Shown piece by piece: positions 1 through 11,493 of a stretch of 64,000 nucleotides of DNA. The notes under the pieces are model-generated. The model was not told where the DNA came from. It searched no databases and worked only from the letters and a program-made list of their open reading frames with translations. A program made the translations under genes and the position numbers. The first letter of the stretch is position 1. Every line of letters begins with the position of its first letter. This stretch comes from Gentiana macrophylla (Eukaryota; Streptophyta; Magnoliopsida; Gentianales; Gentianaceae), in the NCBI GenBank assembly GCA_026214975.1, contig CM047815.1, positions 59,527,852 to 59,591,851 on the forward strand, given 5' to 3'.

Positions 1-848
1 AGCTTTGTCACATAAGGTTAAGCGAAGAAATATGCTACTATAAAGCTTGAAACACATAAAAGAAAAGCGATCTTCGAACAAATCCCCCGTCCAAACGATT
101 AAACTTGATGTACGATAAAGAGAAATAGCCGTACGGAAACAAAACTCATCCGTACGGATGAAACCAACAGTCGGTCGACCGAATAGAAAGGCTCGGTCGA
201 CCGAGCCTCCCGCTTGCACGATACACGTTTTCTTGCACCACGAGAGGCGATTTTACGCACTCGCGTTTTACTCAAATTCAACCCGCACTCGACTTAAACG
301 AATTAAAACCATGAAAAACAATCATACAAATTGCTCTACCACTTTACGAAACCTTAATCATACGATAAGAAAACCACGTTACCTTAATTTGCGTGGTACA
401 ACGATCCAAACTACCAAAGCTTTGAAAAAGGTTAAACCTTTAACCTCCAACGTCCAACGGATCTAGGGATTGTTGGTATCAAAACGATCCTCGTCTCGCG
501 GTGAACCTTTCTCTCTTGATGAATCTGATGAAAAGAACAACGGATTAGCCTCGAGATTGAAAGCTTCTTCTCCTTTTTTTTTGTCAAAAGTCAGCGCCTT
601 TTTTCTCTCTCTCGTCCTCTCTCTCTTTTTTTTTTTTGTCAAAAACAACTAGGTTAAAATTAGGATTAGTTTTCCTTTTATAATCCCAATTACCTAATTA
701 TTTAATTATCTTCCTTAAAAAGAAAATCCTTGTTTATCCCTTTTTCTTTTCCTTTTTTTTTTTGAAAATCCTTTGATTAAAAATAACATAATATTCTGAT
801 TTTTGCTAAAAGACCGAATTGCCCTTTTTCAAAAATCGGGATATTACA
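1..848 (-). repeat. Partial long LTR (family 1), cut by window start
   Basis: On the minus strand the sequence begins TGTAATATCCCGATTTTTG, the usual start of long plant Ty3/gypsy LTRs of Tekay/Del type, and runs off the left edge of the window. It contains no coding frame, only AT-rich DNA, poly-T runs and a cluster of GC-rich palindromes near 129-207. Its terminus resembles the LTRs at 2103-4176 and 39248-41420, but the body has diverged, so it is probably a related family and not the partner LTR of the neighbouring element. The lineage is inferred from the ends only. Confidence 0.6.
129..207. repeat. Cluster of GC-rich perfect palindromes in LTR family 1
   Basis: Four self-complementary words lie within 80 bases: CCGTACGG (129-136), TCATCCGTACGGATGA (146-161), TCGGTCGACCGA (171-182) and GGCTCGGTCGACCGAGCC (190-207). 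They stand out against the AT-rich LTR. The clusters at 3167-3475 and 13150-13370 occupy comparable places in other long LTRs but use different words. The function is unknown. Confidence 0.8.
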
Positions 849-2088
849 AAACATCTACTCAAAGACTTAACCCATCAAACTTCGGGGAAAGTTCCAGAAC
901 ATAACAATCATAACTTCTTACCCTCTTAGCCCAAACCTTAAGTCAAAGAGGTGAGCATTCATTTTAGGCTATTGTGTATGATATTTACCCTAGACCTGTC
1001 ATTATCGACTTGTGCAGCCCAAATGAAACGGAATTTGAGCATGACCAAAAGAGAAAAGATTTAGGTACTGGAGTTTTCCAAAATATTAGAATTTTTGAAT
1101 GAGAGAAAGTTGGTAAAAAACAACAATATTTTCCGAATGCACAAACTGTCAAAATTTCCAAATTAGTAAACACTGGCTTGGATTATAGATTGTGATCAAA
1201 CGAAAAGAAATTTGAACTTGATTCTGAAATGAATATTGTAGATACAAGTTTTGTATACAACATATAAAAAATTCAGGATCATTTAAAGATGTTTAACCTG
1301 ATCAAAACAGAAGAATGAGTGAAAATGTTGCTGCAGATTTTCTAAACAGAGTGACGAGCATTGACATGAATTTTCGAAACAATCCATGTTGATTTTCTGG
1401 TTTATGTAAAAAGAGAAATTGTAGAGAAGACAGCAGTCAATATTGTTGCAAATTTTCAGAATTTTTGGAGCAGGGGAAACTTTCTTACATGGAAGGAAAA
1501 CACAGAAACAAAAAGCATTCACCCGTGTTGGATAAAGTGAACCACGAGGATGATGGAAAACATGTGCCAAAGCGAGAAACCTTTAACACTAGTAAGTGAA
1601 ACGAATGGGAAGCACTTGGAATAGATAGAATTGTATATTTGGTTCGTGTGGAACCCATCTCGAGCATAGCAAGGTCAGGGAATTTTTTATAGACACAAGG
1701 CAAGTAATAGTGAAAGGAGAAACCTTGAGTCAGACATCACTCTCTACAAAGATTGTCCAGGTCAAAAAGTAGACTTTGATATTGCGGTCTAAAATAAAAT
1801 GGAGAGATCACAATAGGGAGTGTAAAGAAAATTCAACCAAGAGTACCTCAACTTAATGGTGTAGCATAAGACTCCGATCCCAAAGCTTAACTTAAAAGGG
1901 TTTCTCTTAGTCCTAGGTGACATGATTCTAGTTTAGAGACTTTATCCTTAAAGGATTCATTGCTTAACGGGCTATATTAAAGGGGTCTACACTTAAAGGT
2001 CTAACTTTAAGATTCTCATCTTACGTATCTAAACACAACTAGACCATTTCTTAAGAGTTTAAATCCTATGCAGCGGTGTTACTTTGTT
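849..2088 (-). other. Non-coding internal region of a minus-strand LTR element
   Basis: This lies between the primer-binding site at 2089-2100 and the LTR end at 848. It has no gag, protease, RT, integrase or RNase H similarity in any frame, only short unrelated ORFs. No convincing polypurine tract abuts position 848. It may be the internal part of a non-autonomous element, or a truncated leader joined to an older LTR. Confidence 0.45.
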
Positions 2089-2100
2089 GCTCTGATACCA
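2089..2100 (-). promoter_or_regulatory. Primer-binding site, tRNA-iMet type
   Basis: The plus strand reads GCTCTGATACCA. The minus strand is therefore TGGTATCAGAGC, complementary to the 3' end of initiator tRNA-Met. It lies two bases from the LTR that starts at 2103. This fixes the element's orientation: the 5' LTR is 4176 to 2103 and the internal region runs leftwards. Confidence 0.85.
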
Positions 2101-2102
2101 AT

Positions 2103-4176
2103 TGTGACGCCCTTGTCCCATATACCGAGTCATTATTCGAGAAAAAATGCCCGACAAGCATATAATTCAAATTTAATGTAATTATACATGTAAACCTTAC
2201 GTGGATACAAATCAAAGAACAAGGCGGAAGACAAAGCGAATGACTCGGGTAACTAAAACGACTAATAATGATCGAAAGCAACACTGGCTGTATCTCATTG
2301 ATTTCTATCATTACAAAGGATAAAGAAATCTATACCCAACATTACAACGGAAATAAGAAAACCATACTTCATATGCATCATCTCCGGTCACTCCTCAGTG
2401 GCCTAAAAAACAACATACAAATACACCATCTTGTCGAGGTGGGGACGATAAAGAAAATGGGTAAGTAAAAACGTACTTAGTAAGAGGAAGATGATACGGT
2501 TACAATAAATAACAGTGCATGTATATAGAGAGCATGAATACTTCCTACGATCACTACCTCATAGGTTGTAACAATAGAGCTCACTCACCATCTACTTGCT
2601 CCATAGTACATCCCTGCACAAGTAAGTTTGTTACATCAATATCAAAGGACACTACGCGTGATGAACAACTGCACCACAACATGGTAAGCACCTCTAGGGC
2701 ACGGACTTATATCCCGGTGTGGGAGTTAAACATGTCCATTGCCATCAGACCAAGTAGAGGGGTGTAATAGTCCTATGCTAAGAAGAATAGATGCGCCTCA
2801 CCATTGATAATGATGTTTTAGCTTTTAGACTCACACATATGTAATTTACAAATTTAAGTCTAACCACCTGGTTCATTCACATAAAGGCTCCCTATGGACA
2901 TCTAATCCTAGACATTCTATTTACACTACCTAGCACATTGTAAAGAGATCATTAACTACTAAGTCAACATCCTGCAATGCCTAAACAAACGCCTTCTGGT
3001 GCTCCCACCTTCTCCCCGTAGAGGGTCTCAATTGTGGCGCAGAGCTAAGGCTACCAGAAGTCGTAGTTAGACATTTCCAATTAACTATTAATGCCTTCAA
3101 AGGCATGCACCCCAATCAAAATCACATTGTACACAAGTGATCATGGAAATAGGGTAAACAGAGGGTTTGGCGCGCGCTAACACCCTTCGGCACATGCTAA
3201 ACCTGCTACAAAATCATAACTCCCTTCTGATGTCATTTTGGCGCACGCTGAACCCCTTTGGTGTGCGCTAAAGACAACCAGAACCTAGTGCTTCGATTTG
3301 GCGAACGCCAAATCCCCGAGGCATGCGCTCAAATTGAAATTGCATTTTGCTGCTGACCCGACAATCTTGGCGCACGCTAACGCCTCTTTGGCGTGCGCTA
3401 ACAGTAGCAGAACCATTCTGCAAGTTTCCTGCGTGTTTTGGCATGCGCTAAAGCCAGTTCGGCGTGTGCCGAACAATCGGGAAATTTGAAAAACAGCCTG
3501 TTGCAACGCCAAGTCCAGGCCTTTCTTGGACTAATGATCCACACCTTATTACTACCATAAACCTGCAATTTAACGTCAATAATTCACCACAATAACACTC
3601 AAAATCCGTATAAAGAACACTCTATTATGAATTAGTGATTTAAAAGCGAATCCAAAAGCAAACACCGAAAGCAAAGGCTTGAATCCTTCGATTCCACAAC
3701 TCCTACGATCAACCTACGATAATTAAAGGCATACTACGATTAAACAATAATAAAGCTCAGATTTTTCCTCAAGAATGGTCAAGATTCTAGATTTATGGCT
3801 AAACCGAAAACTTACTGAATTGCAAACAATGGGTTGTTGTGATGAGATGATAATTTCCGTCTTCTGCGGTCTGCCCAAAATCCTGACGTAATAGCCATGC
3901 GATTGAAGATCCCCTTCCTCCGCTTCCCAGCATCTCCCTGCGTTGCGGTCGCTTTTTTTTTTCTTTCTTTCCAGAACTTGCCGTGAATTGAATGAGGGGA
4001 AATAATGAGATTATTTTCTTAAATACTTAATTAATTAAAATCCCTTTTAATTAATTAACCATTTTTAACTAATAATTTCTTTTGAATTAATTAATTAGGT
4101 TAAACATAAAATAGGAAATAAATAAATTAAATTCCCGATTACGTTTTTACCCTTTTTGAAATTTCGGGATGTTACG
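2103..4176 (-). repeat. Long LTR (family 2), 5' LTR of a minus-strand element
   Basis: About 2.07 kb. On the plus strand it starts TGTGACGCCCTTGTCCC and ends TTTCGGGATGTTACG; the expected final CA has decayed to CG. It is clearly the same family as 39248-41420: both share the start, the AT-rich tail with TTAATTAATTAGG-like words and the CGGG(A/G)TGTTAC end. A tRNA-Met primer site follows it on the minus strand. No protein is encoded. Tekay/Del-like gypsy ancestry is an inference from the ends and primer type. Confidence 0.8.
3167..3475. repeat. Five spaced doublets of a GC-rich near-palindromic motif
   Basis: The motif TTGGCGCACGCTAA, with variants such as TTTGGCGTGCGCTAA, occurs about ten times, arranged as pairs roughly 20 bases apart. 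The pairs recur at about 60-75-base intervals through the LTR. The core GCGCACGC/GCGTGCGC is self-complementary between partners, so each pair could form a stem. This is conspicuous in an otherwise AT-rich LTR. Confidence 0.75.
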
Positions 4177-4737
4177 ACTAAAACATAATTGGCTTGAGGT
4201 GTGAATAGTAGTTGAGTCCGATATCGGTAATTAGGAACAAACTATCAACAAGAGATTGGAGAGCCAGCAAACCATGACCCATTTCAACCAATGCAACATC
4301 AAACAGTGCCAGAAAATGAAAATTAAGCCAATTTTATTCTATAAAAAATCCAATTACAGGTGCAAATAACATTAGAAAAAATATATCATCACATAAAAAA
4401 ATCATAAGAGATACACCTGTCAAAAAAAATATTCACAGCAGAAATTGCGCAAGACGAGAGAAACAAGAGCCGTCGATTTGGAGAAGAGAATAAATTAATG
4501 GAAAAAAAGAAGTTGTGATGTAAAAGCTATTCAATTTCAAGAAAAGAAAGGTCCTTAATGAATTTGCTCGCTCAGGGAATATATTGTATAAAAAAAATGT
4601 CAGAGAATTTATAAATAATCGAAAAAGCTACAATCACCGAAACGATTGAGAAATTATACATTTAGATCATTTGTAGGGACCATATTTCACGCCGCGCGTT
4701 TACATCACAGACATTTTTTTGAGTCCCCCATTGAATC
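4177..4737. other. Intergenic, no gene seen
   Basis: AT-rich DNA outside the LTR. The only notable words are CGAAAAAGCTACA and ATCACCGAAA at about 4620-4645, which reappear in the triplicated repeat at 38458-38964 near the other end of the MULE. No ORF of interest. Confidence 0.5.
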
Positions 4738-4892
4738 TTCAACGGGCTCGTGCAATTTTTCACCGGCGAAAAGAGCGCCACGTTGAAATTTTTAAAAAGG
4801 CAAAAAATTCGCCTTTGTTGAAAATTCCACGGAATTCACCTTTCGCCCTGTTGAAAACAAAAAATGCTGCGTTGAATATTCAACGGGCTCGT
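4738..4892. repeat. Direct repeats of TTCAACGGGCTCGT
   Basis: TTCAACGGGCTCGT occurs at 4738-4751 and 4879-4892. Between them are several CGTTGAA/TTCAACG words and a short stem around AATTCGCC. The second copy is flanked so that TTCAAC and GTTGAA form an inverted pair. It may be a promoter-proximal or small element-derived repeat. No function is assigned. Confidence 0.5.
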
Positions 4893-4919
4893 TGAATTTG
4901 AAAAATAAGCCTCTTCTCC

Positions 4920-5184
4920 TTCTTCCTCCTCACTTCATCATTTCATCTCCTCCCAGAAGAAAAAAAAAAAAAGCAGAGTCGGCCCCCCCACAAAACTCAA
5001 TCCAAACATATACACTTAGGTTGAAGATTTCACGGGGAAGATCGATTAAGGAACGGGAAAAGTGAAAAACATAGACTCCCATTTCACGGGGAAGATTTCA
5101 TTGCGGGGAATTGGAACGAGCAAGTGATTGAAGCTACTCTATACAATACCATGGCTCTAATTAATTTAGACGACTATCTTTTGG
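4920..5184 (+). other. Candidate 5' leader and tiny first exon (weak)
   Basis: A CT-rich stretch at 4912-4965, typical of plant 5' leaders, is followed by ATG at 5152 in a good context (ACCATGGC). A 33-base open stretch (MALINLDDYLL) then ends at a GTAAGC donor-like site at 5185. No downstream exon could be joined with confidence; one possible acceptor is the TTTCACAG near 5289. It may be a transcription start captured by the MULE end, a truncated host gene or chance. Confidence 0.25.
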
Positions 5185-5189
5185 TAAGC

Positions 5190-5799
5190 AGTTTACTGTT
5201 TATCACATTTAATTTCGATTAATTTTTCCTTAAATCTTCATGAATTCAGGTTTAACCCAAATCGAAAATGTATTTTTTTTTTTCACAGAGAAAATGTATG
5301 AGTGTTATATTTTTGTGATTGGATTATATATTTTGTGATATTAGAATGAAATTGATTTATGATAATGTTATATGATAGTGTAGAAATTTTTTAGAGTGAA
5401 ATTAATGTATGATATGATAGTGTTCTTTTTTTGGATTCGAATTCATGTATGATAGTGTTATAGTTTTTTATTTGAATTAATGTATGATAGTGTATGTGTA
5501 TGTATATATTTTGTGATTATTGTATGATATTATAATGTGTAGAATTTTATGATATTGTAATGTGTAGCATTATATGTTATTGTTTTGAAATTGAGTAAAA
5601 TATGTAGTATGAAATGTCTTAGTTAATTTTGAAATGTGTAGTATGATACAACTTTAATTTTAAAATAACACTCGAATAAATTAATCGTTACGGGCAATCA
5701 CAATCAAAATGTCCCTAATTTTATAAGGAATAAATTTTGAATTTAAAAATGAGAAACAAACGACAAATAAATGTTGTTTGAAATTCCCAAAAAATAAAA
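5190..5799. other. AT-rich, intron-like DNA with degenerate short repeats
   Basis: Degenerate reiterations of TGTATGATAGTGTTAT and GATATTATAATGTGTAG occur between about 5330 and 5660. No coding frame. The TIR homology of the MULE begins near 5800. Confidence 0.5.
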
Positions 5800-6185
5800 T
5801 TTTGACATATTTTATGGTACGCCTCGACCTGATGAGGTTCTTATAAATACAACCTTCGGGTGTTTTCGAATTCTTCTGATCCGCTGTGTCGGCCTAATCC
5901 CCAGGCATTGTATTGGGGCTCCTTATATAGCGTAGCTCATAGAAAATTTCATTAGGTCTGCTCAATAGAGCATCTTTTTCCCGTTCTCAGCAGCTTGGTA
6001 AAGCCTCAGCCGGAAGTGAGGCATCTGATAGATCGAAAGTCTAAGCTTTGTTCTGTTGGCTCTGTCCATCATCTGTTCTCCCTCGTCATCATCAAATATT
6101 TTATGAGTAAAAACAATATTCTCTTCTATTACCCCCGTCTACTGTTACAACACAATACAATGAAACTTGAAAAATAAACCTAACC
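5800..6185 (+). repeat. Left terminal inverted repeat of the MULE
   Basis: This is the reverse complement of 37515-37912 with scattered mismatches and small indels. Shared landmarks are GGTACGCCTCGACCTG at the outer side, CCGCTGTGTCGGCCTAATCC, CAATAGAGCATCTTTTCCCG, the GGAAGTGAGGCATC block, TCTAAGCTTTGTTCTGTTGG and the inner AATAAACCTAACCATG. The length near 390 bases fits TIR-MULEs. It includes TATATAGCG and splice-like words that could serve as a promoter for inward transcription. Confidence 0.85.
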
Positions 6186-6307
6186 ATGTGTCCATGTGTG
6201 CATGTGTGTGTGTATGTATGTATGTAAGCAGTATATATGTATGTATATTAATTTCTCATTTATATACATATATTTACTTGTATATAAGTATATATAGTTA
6301 GACAAAG

Positions 6308-6340
6308 AAAAACACAACAATATTCGGAAAAATCTTACCA

Positions 6341-6399
<59 letters not shown>

Positions 6400-6432
6400 T
6401 TAGGTTTTTCCGAATACTGTTGTGTTGTCTAA
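6308..6432. repeat. Hairpin with an (AT)n loop
   Basis: The arms read CACAACAATATTCGGAAAAA and its complement TTTTTCCGAATACTGTTGTG. They flank (TG)n(TA)n at about 6343-6398. The same arm sequence recurs near 12090-12125, 27105-27135 and the right TIR, so it belongs to the MULE's subterminal DNA. Such a palindrome is prone to slippage and may explain the microsatellite growth. Confidence 0.75.
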
Positions 6433-6567
6433 ATATTATTGTCTATTCTTATTTATTTGTATCTTCTATTATTGTAAATAAATGATTGTTTCACAGATAA
6501 CAACACGGGTGTCCGTTAAAAATGAAAACCTAACGGAGTGTATATATACTCTTATATAAGTATGTTT

Positions 6568-6572
6568 GTATG

Positions 6573-6623
<51 letters not shown>

Positions 6624-6704
6624 GGAGAGAGAGTTTATATCAAACCCTAAATATTTACGCAAAGACTAAACCCTATTACTTACATATAGATATATACGAC
6701 ATAT

Positions 6705-6755
<51 letters not shown>

Positions 6756-6766
6756 TATATATATAT
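6568..6766. repeat. (AT)n and (AC)n microsatellites with duplicated spacer
   Basis: (TA)n at about 6581-6620 and (AC)n at about 6709-6750 are separated by AAATATTTACGCAAAGACTA and neighbouring sequence. That spacer recurs in the same orientation at about 27137-27200, on the far side of the nested retroelements. The Tork element inserted directly into the (TA) run at 6762-6766. Confidence 0.8.
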
Positions 6767-7287
6767 TGTCAGTATAGTGACTTAAACTCTACATTTGGTG
6801 GAACCAATCTGAAGACTCACCGTGTGATGGGCAAATGAGAAGTGTATTCAGCCTACGTGCGTCGCCAGGGTGGAGTCTCATCGAGGCTTCACGGCAGGTG
6901 AAAGGTCACTGAGTCTTCGAATACAAAGCAGGTCCCACATCCGCTAATTACATTATGTGATGCCTATACAAAGGTCATTAAAAGGAGGACACGTGTAGGG
7001 GTATTTATGGCGTGTCGACAATGATTCCTTGCGGCTAGGGTTTAGGGATTTGTACTATAAATATCTGATTGTTGTCACATTGTCTCGTGTGTGTGAAATC
7101 AAACTCAAAGGTGCATAATAATAAATATCTCTTTTACGCCCGTGGTTTTTATCTCTCTCACTTTGAGAGGGTTTTCCACGTTAAATCTGTGTTCTTCTTG
7201 TTTTCTGTTATCTCCTTTGATTATTTACGTTTGATTGCATCTGCTTTACTTTCTTGCATATGAAGTTATCTCCATCGCTTTATAACA
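6767..7287 (+). repeat. 5' LTR of the Tork-like element
   Basis: Starts TGTCAGTATAGTGACTTAAA and ends TTTATAACA. A TATAAATA box lies at about 7057. The ACTTTGAGAGGGTTTTCCACG block near the 3' end is shared with 11494-12014. Confidence 0.9.
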
Positions 7288-7289
7288 AG

Positions 7290-7300
7290 TGGTATCGAGA
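7290..7300 (+). promoter_or_regulatory. Primer-binding site of the Tork-like element
   Basis: TGGTATCGAGA lies two bases after the LTR end. It matches the tRNA-iMet primer type TGGTATCAGAGC except for a decayed base or indel. Confidence 0.75.
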
Positions 7301-7401
7301 AAGGTTCGGAGAAAACAATCAGTAGGATCGACTTCATCTTCACCAAGACCTTCATGAAGTGCTAGGATCTCGTGATAAAGTTGTGATCTTTAGCAAGAAA
7401 A

Positions 7402-8130
7402 GATGTCGGCAGAAACGTGACAATCGACAAATTTACGAGGAAGGAACGACTTTGTCCGTGGCAAATCAAGATGCGTGCCTTTGTTGAAACAAAGCAGGTT
7501 TGTGGAGTCCTTTATCGACAAACCAAATACACGGTGCAGCAGATTATGCGGTCCTGGAAGAGAAAGCACATTCAACCATCATGTTGTGCTTATCTCGATG
7601 ATGTTATCACCGAGGTTGCTTAGAGAAGACACCGCATCCAAGTTGTGGAAGAAGCTTGAAAGCTTTGATATGACCAAGTCAACGACCAACAAGTTGTTGT
7701 TGAAACAGAGGTTGTTCACCAAGATGCATGAAGGGAGTCCACCGAGGAACATCTTGACCAAATGAACACAATATTACTTGATTTAAGGAATATTGATGTT
7801 AAAATTGAAGATGAAGATGCAGCCCTAATCCTGTTGGTGTCATTACCGGAATCATATGAAAACTTTGTGTAGTCTTTCATAGTTGGGAAGGATACAGTAG
7901 CTTTAGAGGGTGTGAGGTCTGCCTTACATGCCAGGGAGCTGAGACACAAGGCTGTTGGGATAGACAGTCAGGCTGCTAGGCTAGTAGCTAGCAGCAATAG
8001 TGGAAAAGGGCATGGACAGAAGAAGAAAAAGAAAACAGGGTCCAAAAGTCCTAAGTCTACTGATGTCTGTAATTATTGTAAGGAGCAGGGACATTGGAAG
8101 TCCAATTGTCCAAGGAAGAAGAAACAGCAG
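7402..8130 (+). pseudogene. Tork-like copia gag (UBN2-type) with CCHC knuckle
   Basis: This is the capsid/nucleocapsid part of the polyprotein that packages element RNA. In shifting frames one reads the usual N-terminus (WQIKMRA), then DDVITEVAREDTASKLWKKL, then the LRNIDVKIEDEDAALILLVS-like stretch, with a stop before SFIVGK. The continuous frame from 7912 holds a zinc knuckle, CNYCKEQGHWKSNC, at about 8068-8109 after a Lys-rich linker. At least two frameshifts and one stop lie before 7912, so no intact gag can be made. Confidence 0.85.
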
Positions 8131-9330
8131 GAAGGCAATTCTGGCACAGTAGCCTTGGCTACTGAGCAATCTGATGAGGATCTGGTTCTAGTTACAGGGG
8201 ACTCTACACACCATAATGATGTGTGGATACTTGATTCTGGAGCATCCTACCGTATTTGTCCAAACATGGAGTGGTTTTCTACTTATGAGCAGATGTATGG
8301 TGGTCAGATCTATATGGCCAACAACAAGGTTTGCAAAGTTGTGGGAATTGGCTCAGTAAAGTTAAGGACAGAGGATGGTAAATTCTGTACACTGAAAGAT
8401 GTAAGACATGTTCCACAGATGACCAAGAATTTGGTATCTCTTAGTCTACTGGACAACAAGGGGTTCAATTTCAAGGGTGAAGGTGGACAGCTGAATGTCT
8501 TCAAAGATTCAGTTGTAGTCCTCAAAGGGATCAAGAGGGGAACCTTGTATATATTACAAGGATCTACTCAGATCTGCATCATTTGTTGTTGCATCCTCGC
8601 TAGCTTCACAAGTCTCAAGAGACTCACTGTGGCACACGAGACTAGTCACACGGGTGAAAGGGGTATGCATTCTTTCTTCAAAGAGGTTTTCTTGGGGGAT
8701 ATAAGGTCAAGAATCTGGACTTTTGTGAACATTGTGTGTTTGGGAAATTGCATAGAAGTAAGTTCTCAGCAGGATTGCACAACACAAAGGCATCACTTGA
8801 TTATATCCATTCGATTCTTTGGGGTCCATCAAAAGTTGTCATTGGGTGGTCACAGATATTTTGTGTCATTCATAGATGACTATTCAAGGATGACTTGGGT
8901 GGTGATGATGAAGAACAAAAGTGATGCATTCATAACTTCAAGCGTTGGAAGGCCCTAGTGGAGAATCGGTTAGGCAAGAAAATCAAGAAGCTTCGTGATG
9001 AGATAATGGTCCTGAATTACTGGGCGGGATTTTGATTCATTTTGTGCAACAGGTATTGCCGGACATCATCAGAAGGAATACACCTCGGCCAGAATGGTGT
9101 AGCCGAAAGGATGAATCAAACTCTCTTGGAGAGGGCAAGATGTATGCTTTCTCAAGTCGGGGTTTATCAAGGAGATTTTGGGCGGAGGTCAGTAAAAGCG
9201 ACTTGCTACTTAATCAACAGTCCTCCTCACACATGGATCAATCTCAAGACACCATTTGAGATGTGGTCAGCAAGCCTCTTTGACTACTCGCCTAAGGGTT
9301 TTTGGGAGTACAACTTACTATCATGTTAGT
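8131..9330 (+). pseudogene. Tork-like copia protease and integrase remnants
   Basis: The frame continues from gag into an aspartic protease with WILDSGAS (catalytic Asp near 8233). Gag-pre-integrase follows (LKDVRHVPQMTKNLVSLSLL near 8394-8450). The integrase HHCC region is frameshifted. The core strand FIDDYSRMTWV is visible at about 8870, and the downstream GVAERMNQTLLERARCMLSQ near 9090-9160 lies in another frame. Several frameshifts and the stop near 8957 show that it is dead. Confidence 0.85.
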
Positions 9331-9445
9331 GAAGGGAAGTTGGAGCCAAGAGCTAAGAAGGGAGTGTTTGTAGGGTATGGTGATGGAGTGAAGAGATATA
9401 GAATTTGGTCATCAGCAGAGTCCGAGTAATCCCTGCGAGGATGTT

Positions 9446-11334
9446 GTGTTTGATGAAAATTCTATGTTAAACTCATCGATGAGGGAGGTCTGCAAATCAA
9501 AACAAGTCTTTGAATCGATAGTGTTGAGAAACATGTGGAGCTTCTGGTGGAGTCTACTGATATGCAACAATCAATGGATCCAAATCAACACTATACTGAT
9601 TTGGATAATGAACCAGAATCTGATCCAAGCCAGCCTACTGAGACCTCAGTAGGGCGTCATACAAACATTAATCAGCAGAGTCTAGCTGCCAGCAGGCCTA
9701 GAAGATCTAAGGTTGGGATACCTCCAAGGAGATATGGGTATGTTGATTTGGCTGGATATGCACTCCAAGTTGCTGAAGAAGTAGAGGTTGCTGAACCTAC
9801 TACTTACAGGGAAGCAGTGACATGTACAAAAGCATCCCAGTGGCATGCTGACATGGGAGATGAAATGGAGTCATTGTTGAAGAATCAGACTTGGGAATTG
9901 GTCAAACACTCTTGATAAGGGAGTTGTGACTTGTAAATGGATTTTCAAGAAAAGGAAGGAATAACTAAAGCGTATGGGTCGTATAAGACACGTTTGGTTG
10001 CAAGAGGATTCGACCAAAAGGAAGGGGTTGACTTTGATGAAATATTTTCACCAGTGGTCAGACACACTTCAATCAGGGTGTTACTAGCAATGGTGGCACA
10101 ACAGGATCTGGAACTTGAGCAATTAGATGTAAAAACTGCTTTTCTACATGGTGAGGTGGATACGGAGATATACATGACACAGCCTGAGGGTTTTCAAGTT
10201 CCTGGCAAGGAAAATTATGTTTGCAAGTTGAAGAAATCATTGTATGGTTTGAAGCAAGCTCCAAGGCAGTGGTATAAAAGGTTTAATGAGCTTTATGCTT
10301 CAAAGAGGTTACAACAAAGTCCTTATGATCAAGTGTGTATGCCACGATCCCGGTGAAAGATGGATCACGTATCTATCTTGTTCTGTATGTGGATGACATG
10401 TTGATTGATGCTACAAGGAAGTCTGATATTCAAAATCTGAAGAACCTTCTCAGTGCTGAATTTGAAATGAAGGATTTGGGTACAGCCAAGAAAATCTTAG
10501 GGATGGAGATCTGGAGAGATAGAAGTCAGAAGAAATTATTCTTGTCTCAGCAGGGTTATGTGCAGAAGATATTGGCCACATTTGGGATGTCTGCTGCAAA
10601 ACCAATAAATACTCCTATGGCATCAAATGTTCATTTGTCTGTTTATGCTTCACAGTCAGCTGAAGAGAAGGAGTATATGTCAAGAGTTCCCTATGCTAGT
10701 GTAGTTGGCAGTCTGATGTATGCCATGGTTTGCATTAGGCCTGATCTGCTCGAGCAAATGATGTTGTCGCAGGTTTATGGCTCAACCTGGAAAAGAACAC
10801 TGGAAAGCTGTTAAAAGGATATTCAGGTACCTGAGAGGTACAACTGATGTTGGTCTCATTTATGGAGGTGATACTGGTCTGGTCATAGGTTACTGTGATG
10901 CTGATTATGCAGGTGATGTTGACAGTAGAAAATCAATGACTGGGTATTTGTTTACATTGGGAAATGCAAGTGGTCACCGAAAGCTACTCTTGAGGATCTG
11001 ATAACTTTATCAACTATCAAGCGAGATATATGGCTCTTCTTGAAGCAAAAGGAGGGTATCTCGGTTGAAGGGGCTAGTCAGAGATTTAGGGTTGCATCAG
11101 GATCAGGCTGAGATATATTGTGACAGTCTAAGTGCAATATGTTTAGCCAAGGATCAGGTTCATCATGAGAGAACCAATCATATTGATGTCAGGTATCATT
11201 TACTGAGGAATGAGAAGAGGGTTGTAGTGAAGAAGATCAACACCAAGGATAATCCTGCTGATATGTTCACTAAACCAGTTCAGCAGAGTAAGTTTCAGCT
11301 TTGTCTGGACTTACTGAATATTCAGAGTTTATAA
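9446..11334 (+). pseudogene. Tork-like copia reverse transcriptase and RNase H remnants
   Basis: The RT starts in the 9535-9915 frame and continues in 9937-10356 with VDFDEIFSPVVRHTSIR and LDVKTAFLHGEVDTEIYM. A third frame holds the catalytic LVLYVDDM (YVDD at 10386-10397). RNase H follows in 10777-11334 with CDADYAGDVDSRKSMTGY and a C-terminal block ending HIDVRYHLLRN and NPADMFTKP. At least four frame changes interrupt it. Confidence 0.9.
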
Positions 11335-11480
11335 TCTTTTTTTGGAAACTCTACTAAGGGCAGATCAGTGGAGTGGATGCTGTGGAGATAGTATGGTACA
11401 AGTACATCCGGCATTGACGAATGCATCCGGTACAAGTACATCTCCGTTATGCAACTGCTTTGACTCGTGAGAGTTGAAGT

Positions 11481-11493
11481 CAAGGTGGAGATT
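11481..11493 (+). promoter_or_regulatory. Polypurine tract of the Tork-like element
   Basis: CAAGGTGGAGATT directly precedes the 3' LTR start at 11494, the normal second-strand priming site for Tork-type copia elements. Confidence 0.8.

Noticed and set aside
158..466. 102-codon plus-strand ORF
   Set aside because: It lies in LTR palindromes and simple sequence and has no family resemblance. Random opening in a GC-richer patch.
849..2088. Gag of the minus-strand LTR element
   Set aside because: Short ORFs there (for example 1485-1703 and 985-1173) show no gag motifs or zinc knuckle.
1..4176. A single element with matching LTRs at 1-848 and 2103-4176
   Set aside because: The ends are alike but the bodies do not align well by eye, and no polypurine tract abuts 848. 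They are more likely related families or a composite.
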